Assembly (NCBI GenBank): GCA_010093705.1
Contig: MU006092.1
Coordinates: 316,623-380,622, forward strand
DNA: 64,000 nucleotides
Source: Patellaria atrata CBS 101060
Lineage: Eukaryota; Ascomycota; Dothideomycetes; Patellariales; Patellariaceae
Direction: 5' to 3'
Positions 47,913 through 57,178 of this stretch are shown here, piece after piece. The notes below the pieces were generated by a model that had not been told where the DNA came from, ran no database searches, and worked only from the letters and a program-made list of their open reading frames with translations. The position numbers were made by a program, and so were the translations under genes. Each line of letters begins with the position of its first letter. Within the stretch, counting starts at the first letter, position 1.

Positions 47913-49162
47913 CCCGGTGGGTTCCGAACTTCGGGTTTCGGGCAGAGTATACGGCCATACTATTCATCTTATGGAGTACACTTATGAGTTAAGTCTCTTT
48001 ACGTCAGCAGTCGTCAAGACCCAACGTTTTTACTCCGGGAAGGGGGAGAAATCAAAGTCCTTGCATTTTATGGGAGAGCAAAATTCGACCCAGCCAAAGA
48101 TCATCGAAGAATCGCTGTGATAGCGCGGAGGAGGGAGGGAATCGTAGCCTTGGTACATGCAAGTGCCAATATCGGCGACTTCCTTGTCGCTGTCTCACCG
48201 CAGATTTTACCCCTGGTGGGCGACCGAGGACGCAATGGTGATTACCGGATGGAACTATCGGGGGAAGCTCTATTCCTCATGATCCGGCCGTTAATTGCGG
48301 TAATCTGAGAAATTGGAGATCCTACAGTCAGGTTATCGAGAAGTTCGGTAACCATTTTGAATCTCGTGGGCCAGTCGTGACCAACCATACACGCACTTCG
48401 GGCAATATCCCTTATCTAGGAAAACAGACGGAAAGAGTTGAAGATCTCGTGCGAAGGGAACCTATGTAGGGCAGCTTATGGGACGATGTTTCGAAATTAC
48501 CATTACAAGAACTATTACTATGTTAACTATATTTTACAGCGCCCACCGCTTCCAACCCACTTTGTCTATACACGTACTTTTCGTATGTATTTTAAGAGCC
48601 ATGACTTGTAATATGGGGGTAAGAATTCGGATAATACGCACTATATTCTCCTTTCGCTGTCGCGTTTAGCACTCTTCGGTCACTGTACGGTTAAAATACT
48701 CTGCCAGGTGGACACTCACATTAAGTTCTCGGAAGCTATTTGGGTGTTCTATACGAAGTTAGCATTGTACAGTTGACAGTCCATTGTACAGTCTGACCCA
48801 GTACATACAGCGGAGCCGGGGCTGTTTTTCGGATCAAGTGCACAATAACTTTGAGGTACGGAAGGGATAACCTGCTATTTGGTATTTCTTGGTCTCTGTG
48901 TGCTTGGTAAATAACTGCTTGTATGCTGGGGATCCTATATTGCAATCAGCATTTGTTGTTTGTATGATTAAGTCCTCGTACAAGGCAGGCGCTATTCTTC
49001 CATTGTAAAGTTTAATATACAATGAGACTAGAGAGCTTCGGTAGTTCTTGACGTCAGGGGACATTGTGCCATTCTGATCGTGTTCTAATTCAAAAAGAAT
49101 CCATATCGCTGATGGCCATGGTCTGGAATATTCTGGATTTGCTGAAGATTTTCAGAAGCCAT
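47913..49162. other. Spacer between the inverted LTR copies
   Basis: No internal retroelement genes are seen between the LTR copies. A minus-strand frame at 48834-49064 has no recognised domain. Repeated TGTACAGT words occur at 48773-48798. Confidence 0.45.
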
Positions 49163-49456
49163 TTAATCCCGGATTGTTTGGATTAAGTCAATGATTTTAT
49201 CCCAACTGATCTTACCTTCCTCCATTAGCAATCCCATGCCTACAGATAAAATTACCTTCGTTAGAGAAGCAAATGAGAAGACGGTGTCCTCATCTATTGG
49301 AAGCTTCGCTTCGAGGTCACGAAAGCCGAAGCTTCGACTGTGAATGAGACGGCAAAGGTGAAGCACGCCTAGCGCAAGGCCTATAGTACCCCCGAGCTTC
49401 ATAAGTTCTTCAACCGTCCTGTCGAGGTGAGAATGTCTCTTTGCTGCTGCTTCCAT
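49163..49456 (-). pseudogene. N-terminal fragment of a beta-lactamase-like serine hydrolase
   Basis: The frame has an ATG at 49456 and encodes 97 residues. It matches the start of the class C beta-lactamase/penicillin-binding-like family common in fungi: GTIGLALGVLHLCRLIHSRS, then FGFRDLEAKLPIDEDTVFSF, then ASLTK. SLTK fits the catalytic SxxK motif with its Ser and Lys. It stops after WDKIIDLIQTIRD, just where the next family segment (the R.LLSHTSGL-type region) should begin. The Tyr-x-Asn and C-terminal motifs are absent downstream in all frames I could read. The normal length is 350-550 residues, so this is a truncated relic. Whether a short exon was lost cannot be told. Confidence 0.65.
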
Positions 49457-49830
49457 CTCGGTTTATTGAAACTCTGAGGATGTTGTTAATATAAGTTAGG
49501 GGGAATAGACAAGGAATAGACAAGCCAGCTTACAGCGCTGATCCTGCTTCTGATCCATATCTGGGAGGGGGAGGAAATTGATGCTTGTACGAGAATGTAG
49601 AGTAAGGTAGGAAACAAGTCCTTCTTCATTCTTATCTCTCGTCACCATTGTTCTCTTCTCAATAGCCCTGACGAAGGGGTATTAATCACAATACTGACCT
49701 ATTTACACAATCTGAACGAATCGTACAGTTAGGGGGCTCCAGTACAATTTCGACTCTCCTGTACAGTAGAGTCAGAGAAACCTCAAGGAGTTGTTGTATA
49801 GCACCTAAGGCCCTATCGTCAGTAACTTAT

Positions 49831-50372
49831 TGTCACGGGTTAGACCCGATAGGTATAAGTGCCTTGGATGATCCAGCGGCTTAGTCATACTGCACTTTAG
49901 CAGAACAGCATATGATGTATATAGGGAGTTGCGCCATAGCTTGAAGGCTGCATGCGCAGTATTGTAGATAATTGTGAGATAAACTGGATCTGCAGGTGCA
50001 CTGAATATATCGCTTGATTTGCAACTACTGAGAGAGATATGGACTATATACTGAACAGTTGACAATGATACCGGGTCAGAAAGAGAACAGATAAAACACC
50101 ACAGATCCGTGCTCTCGTCAGAGATCTGTTTTAATACGGTTTGACGCTCTGTCTCAAGCTACCGTTCCATACCATTGTTTTCACCACTGTTTTGAACTAG
50201 TAAGCATCCATTTACCCGGTAGCGAACCTCACCATTCTAACAATAATACAATACAATGGGAAAAAAAAAAAGAACAGCATATGCTGTCTCAACACTTCCT
50301 TTCCTTAAGTTTAAGCTTCATGTATATGTAGCAATATACCTTTCAGCTTCCATCTGAGGTTGAGCCTTGACA
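49831..50372 (-). mobile_element. Solo LTR with 5-bp target duplication, interrupted by a SINE-like insert
   Basis: This is the inverted copy of the LTR at 47637-47912, starting TGTCACGGG and ending GCCTTGACA on the plus strand. It is flanked by CTTAT on both sides (49826-49830 and 50373-50377), a perfect 5-bp target-site duplication. It is therefore a solo LTR left after recombination between the two LTRs of one element. Without the insert at 49915-50270 and one copy of its 13-bp duplication, it would be about 173 bp. No internal genes are present. The intact duplication suggests modest age, but the element is a fossil. Confidence 0.82.
49915..50270 (+). mobile_element. SINE-like non-autonomous retroelement with poly(A) tail
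   Basis: This 356-bp segment ends in a run of 11 A and is flanked by perfect 13-bp direct repeats AGAACAGCATATG (49902-49914 and 50271-50283). That is the footprint of target-primed reverse transcription, as used by LINEs and SINEs. It sits inside the solo LTR. It encodes no protein domain. The 5' part (TAGCTTGAAGG near 49938 and GGATCTGCAGG about 55 bp later) loosely resembles the A and B boxes of a tRNA-derived pol III promoter, but both are imperfect. A 75-bp relative lies at 51181-51255. I infer a fungal SINE mobilised by a LINE elsewhere in the genome. Confidence 0.7.
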
Positions 50373-51180
50373 CTTATAGAATTAGAAGTAGGGGTTCAGT
50401 ACCATGACTAAGAAAATGGACGCGGTTTCTTACTCCTCTACTGTAATTTGACAAAAGTCACAGTTTTTCATCTCCATTTCCGATCCTGACATGATACGGG
50501 AAGGCAATGCTTTTCGTGGGAGAAGGGATGACGTATGTTGTATCAGCAATAAGGTAAGTAAACATTTGGTTCAAATCAACAACGAATTCAGCGTATAAAG
50601 AAATAAGATAGTCCCGCATACCTGCTGGAAAAGTGCCCAGATCCCGTAAGCGTGCACAGGTATATTGCATTAAAAGGCACCATAGTACGATGCGTTAAAC
50701 TTAACATTTCTCGCTCTCTATACGTTTATGGAACAATAACCGGTAAACTGCGAACGTGGCGGTACAATTGAATTCCGTTGTCTGTACGGCTAAGTCCTCG
50801 TACGGCTGGGCACTATTCTTATATTATCAACTTTCCGGTATAGAGAAGCAGGAAACCATGTCAAAAGAAAGGCGTACCGTAAATCAGGGGAAGGGAGAGC
50901 TTTCAGGTTAGTATAGTAGCAGTATTATGAGCAGATAGCATGTTCAAGACATCTGTAAGGCCCCTCTAAAACATATTAAAAATGATAGCATACAGGGGAA
51001 AAACTAGATCGGTATATAATGCAGGGAATTGAAGAGGAAAGGATATAGTGGAGTTGGTTCAGTTTTTCTAATGCTTGGATTAGACTGCAAAGTTTGAACA
51101 ACTGGGGAGCTTCAATCCCCAGACACTCTCACTAGACATATTATTGCCCTAGAATAGGGATTTATGTAGATAGAAAAGTA
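50373..51180. other. Intergenic, no gene seen
   Basis: A short minus-strand frame (50458-50670) has no recognised domain. The first five bases belong to the target duplication of the solo LTR. Confidence 0.45.
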
Positions 51181-51255
51181 GCGCCATAGCCCAAGAGCCT
51201 GCATGCGCAGTATTGTAGATAATGCAATACAATGGATTAAAAAAAAAAAAAAAAG
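51181..51255 (+). mobile_element. Short, internally deleted relative of the SINE-like element
   Basis: It starts GCGCCATAGC and shares GCATGCGCAGTATTGTAGAT with the start of the element at 49915. It then jumps to AATACAATGG and a run of 15 A, as at the end of that element. About 270 bp of the middle are missing. No clear flanking duplication was found. Confidence 0.65.
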
Positions 51256-52493
51256 GGCCCTCTAATCTTTTGTCTGTACCAGCGTTTCTTATTGGGCTTA
51301 AGTTCTCAACTCCTACAGTCCCTACCATAAAATTCGTTCGCTACTGTACACTTGGGTTTTGAAGGGTCTCTAGATATACTGTTCAAACCGGTCGAAAGCG
51401 CAAGAACAGCGGAGCGACTAGACCGTACAACTAGGGAACCCGTTGAATCTGTCGGATTAATAAAACGCCCAAGACTATTCAGCAAGTGCATATACAGTAC
51501 GGAGCTCGAGAAGTCCGGGTGCCAACCACACCGGGGACGATGATAACTCTGAGCCGAATACTTGCTGTTTTCTTTTCTTATAGAAAGGTACGGCATCCTT
51601 ATGTCGACGTTTAGATATTTTTGTTAAACATGAGGGAATAACATTCTTGACGCTTATGTCTACTACAATAATGTTAGCTAAAGTATTGGTCATGTTCGGG
51701 TAAAAGGCAAAGGCTTGATACTTGCGCCAAAGCTTGAGCTAGTTCTAAGGTAGGCCAATTGCCCGCTATCGAATTACTTGGAATGGAACGTTTCTTTGTA
51801 ACTATTCATATATGAGGAAGTCAAAAGTCCGAAAAGAATTCGCATTCTTCGCATTCAGTGAGTAGAAAGAAATATATTTCTCTTGGGAAGGCATCAAGCC
51901 GTTGTTGTGGCTTGAAGTGACCGGGTATACATCCAAGAATAGAGTTCGGGCCTCAGGGAAATAGCACATTTTATTAGGACCGAGACTTTAATTCCGGCGA
52001 CTAAGAACAACCTTTACTTGTAGATGCTATGGTATCTCACTCTGCCGGCTACTGTTATATGTGAAGTTGGGGAGCTTTTTTTTAAAATGCAACTGTCCAA
52101 AATGTATATCGCTTGATCCCCTGATAGCTGAAAACTAAGCACTGAACGTCTGCCAATGGTTCTCGTTAGTATTACTGCATCGATAGATTTTATATTGAAG
52201 TACACAAGCCACAAATTCCGCTCTACCCAGAATAGGGATGCTAAGCATGGAACATAGAAGTATGAAGGTCTAGAAAGACCTCTCTATCTTTAGTCTGGGA
52301 TGCAACGATGAAACATGTTGTCTATAAAAGCTGGTCCTGTCTGGAGAATGTCTGATAAGAGTCCATCAGCTTTTGAACAAACACTGCTTGTAAAAGGAAT
52401 AACGAAGTGTAAAAGGTATTTACACCGAGAGACTACTTTACGCTTGAGAGACTGACTCTAGTAAAGATCGTCTTTCTTACACCAATTTTCAAG
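51256..52493. promoter_or_regulatory. Upstream of the small secreted protein gene
   Basis: No other gene is seen. A TATA-like TCTATAAAAG at 52321-52330 lies about 165 bp before the ATG and may be the core promoter. TACAGTAC occurs near 51493. Confidence 0.4.
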
Positions 52494-52814
52494 ATGCAAC
52501 TCACGACCATTATCACTCCGCTGCTTCTTGCATCCCTAACATCAGCCTGGAAGGTTGGCCTTTGGGGTAGAGATGTTGACTATCAATTCTCTGGAACTTT
52601 CCATGGCTGCAACTCGGTCAATCCCTCGATTAAAGCTGGGCAAGTCACCTTTATTGGGAAATCGAGTGGTTGGACGGACGGAAACACCGTGGCCCTTTTT
52701 AGCGCATCTGGGTGTAACAAAAATTATCGATGCCATGGACCAATGGCACCAAGCAGTGCGGGAGTCAACATCGCCAATGGTGGTTGCCAGGTGCGGAGCT
52801 TCAGAATTGCATAG
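52494..52814 (+). CDS. Small secreted cysteine-containing protein, candidate effector
   Basis: This is a single-exon frame of 106 residues with the ATG at 52494 in a good context (CAAGATGC). Residues 1-18 (MQLTTIITPLLLASLTSA) form a clear signal peptide with a small-residue cleavage site. The mature 88 residues carry four cysteines (HGCNS, SGCNKNYRCHG, GGCQV), enough for two disulfides, plus Gly, Ser and Asn enrichment. I know no family for it. Size, secretion signal, cysteines and location between mobile elements fit a fungal effector or cell-surface protein, but that is inference from features only. A TATA-like box lies about 165 bp upstream. Confidence 0.65.
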   Translation: MQLTTIITPLLLASLTSAWKVGLWGRDVDYQFSGTFHGCNSVNPSIKAGQVTFIGKSSGWTDGNTVALFSASGCNKNYRCHGPMAPSSAGVNIANGGCQVRSFRIA

Positions 52815-53373
52815 TCGATGGTGGAGGATCGGTAGTGAGCTCCTATATGATTTCTATCGTGAATTGGGATGAAGTCTTGTCGTTGAGCACCTTGCTCTGC
52901 ATGGACCATATTCAAATTTTCGTGTATCGTTCTACTTCACGTCTCTCTGTATTTACACTCATACTGTAATATTCACGGTCTTGGTGTAGGACTTGACTTG
53001 GCCTCGTTGCATGGAAGTAGGAAGGATGAGGAATCTAGACTATTGAACACGAACACCAGATCAGTAAATGTCGCCCTTTATCGCTTTGCAGTTGTCTCTG
53101 AGCTTGCATCGTTGAGAGTGGCGACCGACACGTTCTTGTCAGTGTGGCCAACTATCCGTATCGATAAGGTATTAGTATTCTCAGTATTTCATCGGTATTG
53201 TATCGAATATCATAATACCTTAACAATACTCTTGGCATTTTAAGATTTTTTTATATTCTTTAGATGTTGAAGTATGGGTCCCCTTATTAGACTGAAGATC
53301 TTGGTGGAAAGGATAATCAAGTATATCTCCTACTGCCTAACGCTAGTTATTAGTATCATTCCTTTAACACAGC

Positions 53374-53455
53374 TGCCTAGTAGGTATCAACGCTGTTGCC
53401 TGCATGTTCTCAGTTGCCTAGTAGGTATAAACGCTGTAACCTGCATGTTCTCATG
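53374..53455. repeat. Two tandem copies of a 41-bp unit
   Basis: The unit begins TGCCTAGTAGGTAT and ends CCTGCATGTTCTCA. The two copies (53374-53414, 53415-53455) differ at only a few positions. They lie in the left subterminal part of the hAT element. Confidence 0.8.
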
Positions 53456-53660
53456 TATTTAAACGCTCTTTAGAACAGTCATTAAACAATCGAGCGATTA
53501 TCTTGATCATTTTCAGCACCCTTACGTCTGACATTAGAATTCAACTAAAATATTATCGTTTTCTTAGAAATTTAATTAAAATAAAGATACTCTTCGTACG
53601 AAGGGATTTTATAGCTATGAACAACATCTATAGCTATTCTAAGATAGAAGGCACGAGGGC

Positions 53661-53714
53661 GTGCCTACGTGCCTACCTGTCCACCTGTCTACTGGCCCAC
53701 CTGCCTACCTGCCA
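53661..53714. repeat. Short imperfect minisatellite (GCCTACCT/CCACCTGT words)
   Basis: About five imperfect repeats of an 8-12 bp word such as GTGCCTAC or CCACCTGTCT lie within the left part of the hAT element. Any peptide here would be an artefact. Confidence 0.6.
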
Positions 53715-53857
53715 GTTTGTACAAAATACATCTTCTTTTTGAATTTCTCTTCTTCTCTTCTTCTCTCCTTCTCAATCTTTGATTTTAGTAACTCAAAGTG
53801 TAAATACTCAGCTTAAACCTATCGTACGAAGGCTAATATTACTATGGTATAGCCAAT

Positions 53858-54300
53858 ATGCAAGTAGTTCTCTATAACCCAGCGATCACGGCTGCCGCTA
53901 ACGCGAACCGCAACCCGGTGCTACTCGTAACACAGCAGCAATTGGCTCCGTGGTGTCATAGCCCACAGAATAGAGCACTTCTGGCCGTCGGTGGAGGTGT
54001 TGATGTTGAGTTCGTACGCGACTCTATCACACCCGAGCAGATTGGTTCTCATAGGCAGTCATATGTCAATGGATTCTTATCCAGTCTCGTGGAGGTGATG
54101 TTGATCCTTGTGCGGCTTGTCGTACGAGAGGTTTTCGTCCCTTCCTTAGTTATCACCGCGCTGAGGGACACTTTGGCGGAACATGCGCTAACTGGAAATG
54201 GCGCGACCATGCAGCACGCTGTTCCGTACGAGCTGGTGGTCCAGATGAGCCTGCTCAAGGAGCCTGGGTGATTGGACCTGGTTTAGGGGTTGACGGAGCT
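53858..54300 (+). pseudogene. Cysteine-rich second frame of the hAT element, DUF3716-like
   Basis: From the ATG at 53858 a 137-codon frame runs to 54271 (RNPVLLVTQQQLAPWCHSPQ, then SITPEQIGSHRQSYVNGFL). Around 54085 the more meaningful frame changes to GGDVDPCAACRTRGFRPFLS and YHRAEGHFGGTCANWKWRDH, then AARCSVR. This pattern, CxxC followed by GHFGGTCANxxWRDxAxxCS, resembles the zinc-ribbon-like domain of fungal DUF3716 proteins, with two expected cysteines replaced (by Tyr and Trp). So I read it as one gene with a frameshift and lost ligands. It lies opposite to the transposase inside the element borders and could be captured host sequence. The family call rests on one motif. Confidence 0.4.
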
Positions 54301-54517
54301 GACGGCACCGCCCCTGGGAATGCTTTATGCTGGACGACGATGAGGGGCTTACTTCCCAAAATGCTATAATCATTGGTTAAGCAGAGCTTCGTACGAAGTA
54401 TTCTTTGGCGTTTAAGCGTTCTGGCGTTTCGGTGTTCTGCTTTGCCTAGCTATCCAGGGCTGTTGGTAGCACTCAGACGTGATCTGTACCTTTACGTGTG
54501 TCTGAGATTAGTAGCCA

Positions 54518-56643
54518 TTAGGTGAAACTAAACAGATCGTACGAACCTTTCAATAAATTTTTTTGTTTTGCCCAATGTTTAAGACATTCAGTATGTTCTA
54601 ACTCTCTTGAACTTAAGCGTGATCTTTCCCATGATACCGTACGACGAGCTGCTGAAAACACTCGTTCTGGTTCATCGCTCATTGCTGGAATTGAGAGGAT
54701 CTCAATTGCAAGTATAGATAATCGTGGAAACCGAGCTCTTTGAGTATCAGTTAACCACCATTTAATAGGTGAAATGTCCCCAATATCGTACGGATCTTGG
54801 TTGATATAGTCTTCAAATGTAACAGGCTAGAGCCTAGTGGTATGAGCGCGCCCTGCATCCGAAGATCAGCCAGTAATATTTTCCTCAAACCTGCCTTCAG
54901 ACTCTTCTCTTCTTCTTTATCTTGATTGTAGATAGCATCTGGACTAGATAGTTGGAACACAATTACTAGAGGCCGCTCACATCAAACTCATCTCCACTTA
55001 AGGGAGCCTTATTAAACCACTCAATTTGATTAAGAACACGTTCAAAATCAGTCATATTCTCAGGTAGAGTTCTTCTCTTTTCTTCGTAAGATGCTGATAA
55101 CGGTACTGAACAGGTTTTACTCCATTTTTCCCAGTATAATCTAGCAAGCTTAATCATCTGCTCGCCTTTCCCTCTTTCCTTCTTCCAACCTTCCCTAATA
55201 AGCTTTGTACGATAGTAAGGAGTAAAGATTGTCGCAAGAATATGGTAAGGTGAGGTAAGAAGTGTAGAATAATACTTCTTAAAAAGCTGTAAAGCTTTAT
55301 GAAGCTGAGGTCCAAAGTCTTTCTTATATGTACATTCATACTTTTTTAAAAGAATATCAAAACCAAGCATTGTACGAAGTGTCATACCGAATGTTAGAGA
55401 ATGGCCTTGATTTAGAAGCGTTGCCTCATAAAAAGGGCGAAGAATTGTATGGATCGTACGAAGCTTTTCCCAATCTTTATGCGAAAGAGAATCTTCTTCA
55501 AGATCACTATACCATCTCTTAACATACGAGTCAATTTCTTCTTCTTTACTTAGCGCAATATCTATCATAATATACCAGCTATTCCATCTCGTACGATTAT
55601 CAAGTGGAATCATTCTCTCTGCTCTTGTGGTAAAATCTTTCAAATGACGTGTAGAGCTTCAAATATGAACTATAATATTATGAAGCTTTCCAAGTGGCCC
55701 TACCGTACGGAAGGTTGACTGTCTCTACTTTCTTAAGCTGGCTTGTCTTATCTCATATTCCTCTATTGATACTTTAAGTGTAAGACTACTTAGCCCTTGA
55801 GATTCAGTCTGTTCCTCAGCGTCGTACGACTCAAGTAAGTCTAAGTCTATTGTACCTGAAAAGAGAAAGGTTTGTACAGCCAAGTTAACGATATGGCCTA
55901 TACATCGAATTCTTTGAGATGAATAGTCCCATATCAGCTCTTGACTCTTGAAGATATTGACTAAGTAACTGGCAAAGCTTATCATTCGTGGAAGCATTAT
56001 CACCAATGATAGTACCAAGCCTTCATACGATACCATAGTCTTGAAGAACTGGAAGAAGTACCTCAAGTTGTTCACTAGATGAATGGTTTCCTACTTCTTT
56101 AAGGCCAAGCAATGCTCTTTAAGGTATCTCCTCCGTACGATCAATGAAATGCGCGATAATACCAAGAAGAAGTATCCGATTTGGAGAAGTCCAGATATCA
56201 AGTGAGATATGGATGTTTACAGGCGCTGATTGAAGTTGTTTTCGTACGAGATCTTTTTGGAAAGAGAAAGAAGCTGTAATTCTGTTCGAAATTGTTGAGT
56301 GTGAAGATGGAATAAAGCTCTCTGACTGCGGGTTAAGAGCTAGACAAAATGCGCGAAATTCAGGCCATTCAATCATACGGAAGGGGAGTCTTCGTACGGT
56401 AAGTAGTTGAGATAGCGCTTTATCAATAATATCTTGATTAAGAATCTTTTGTAAGACTAGCTGATCCAGCTCATTTAATCCAGTATACTCGCTTGACCGG
56501 TAAAGATCTAATAGTCCTTGGAAAGCGTCTTCCCCTATCTTCGTACGAGGCTCTTCTAAAGCTATATTGTGTGTTTTAAGAAGATACTTCTTAAAGTTTG
56601 TACTAATTGTTGTATTATATTGGTGAAATTGAGGGTCACGCAA
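54518..56643 (-). pseudogene. hAT (Ac-like) transposase, frame-broken
   Basis: Family segments occur in order on the minus strand: INIHISLDIWTSPN-type first Asp region (VNIHISLDIWTSPNRILLLG), TIIGDNASTND (second Asp), RIRCIGHIVNLAVQTFLF and NRTRWNSWYIMIDIAL. Then come FGMTLRTMLGFDILLKKYE and TIFTPYYRTKLI, then the C-terminal dimerisation domain with WWLTDTQRARFPRLSILAIE, LSIPAMSDEPERVFSAARRT (Glu) and ECLKHWAKQKNLL, ending with a stop at 54518. The reading frame is broken: a stop after RTEEIP (56119), a frame change between the second-Asp and RCIGH segments, a stop at 55725, another at 54966, and a shift before the dimerisation domain. No ATG precedes the first segment in frame, so the N-terminal BED finger is missing or lost. 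All three acidic residues remain readable. Not functional as it stands. Confidence 0.88.
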
Positions 56644-56686
56644 GGTGGCTGGATATCAGATGGCTGGATATCAGATGGTTGGGGAC
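56644..56686. repeat. 15-bp tandem repeat (ATGGCTGGATATCAG)
   Basis: Two near-perfect copies and a partial third lie just upstream of the transposase frame, inside the hAT element. Confidence 0.7.
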
Positions 56687-57178
56687 CAGGATAAGTGAGA
56701 TGGTTGAGCAAGCAATACTATAAGATAGCATAGGCACCCACTCCAGATAGTTGACAATCAATGAACACCCTTACCCTTCTATCTACTACTTTAGCTCATA
56801 CCTGTGTGGATTTTATCATATATGAACAATTATATTTACACTGATAGAGAGGCTTGTTTTGATCGTTTCGTGGAGGGTCTCCTATAGTTTGTATACGCGT
56901 ATGTTTCCAAAGAAGGGATCTTGTTGGTCGTACGATAGAAGATGATGGTTCTGAGGTAAAACTTATTATTGAATCGATTTAAGAAGCCATTATTTAGGAG
57001 AAGAACCACCTTATCGTACGTAAGGGTGATGAATTCTATTAAATTGTGGGTTTCGCTATATTAAGCGAAGTATTGTTAAGGTATTATTAAGGTATTTATC
57101 GATATCGATCCGATACAATACTAATCCGTATTCGATAGTATCTAATACTAAAGTATTATTGGCCACACTGGTTCTTGT

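Larger units (their letters stand above)
53140..57170 (-). mobile_element. Complete-ended hAT DNA transposon, 4031 bp
   Basis: Both ends carry the 12-bp inverted repeat CAGTGTGGCCAA (53140-53151 and, inverted, 57159-57170). They are flanked by a perfect 8-bp target duplication GTTCTTGT (53132-53139 and 57171-57178), the hAT superfamily signature. A second inverted pair lies inside (AATACCTTAACAATACT at 53214-53230, its complement at 57069-57085). On the minus strand it encodes a broken Ac-type transposase (54518-56643); on the plus strand a cysteine-rich frame lies at 53858-54300. Nineteen CGTACG palindromes run through it. Identical target repeats suggest a fairly recent insertion, yet the transposase is interrupted, so it was probably mobilised in trans or decayed since. 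Confidence 0.95.
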
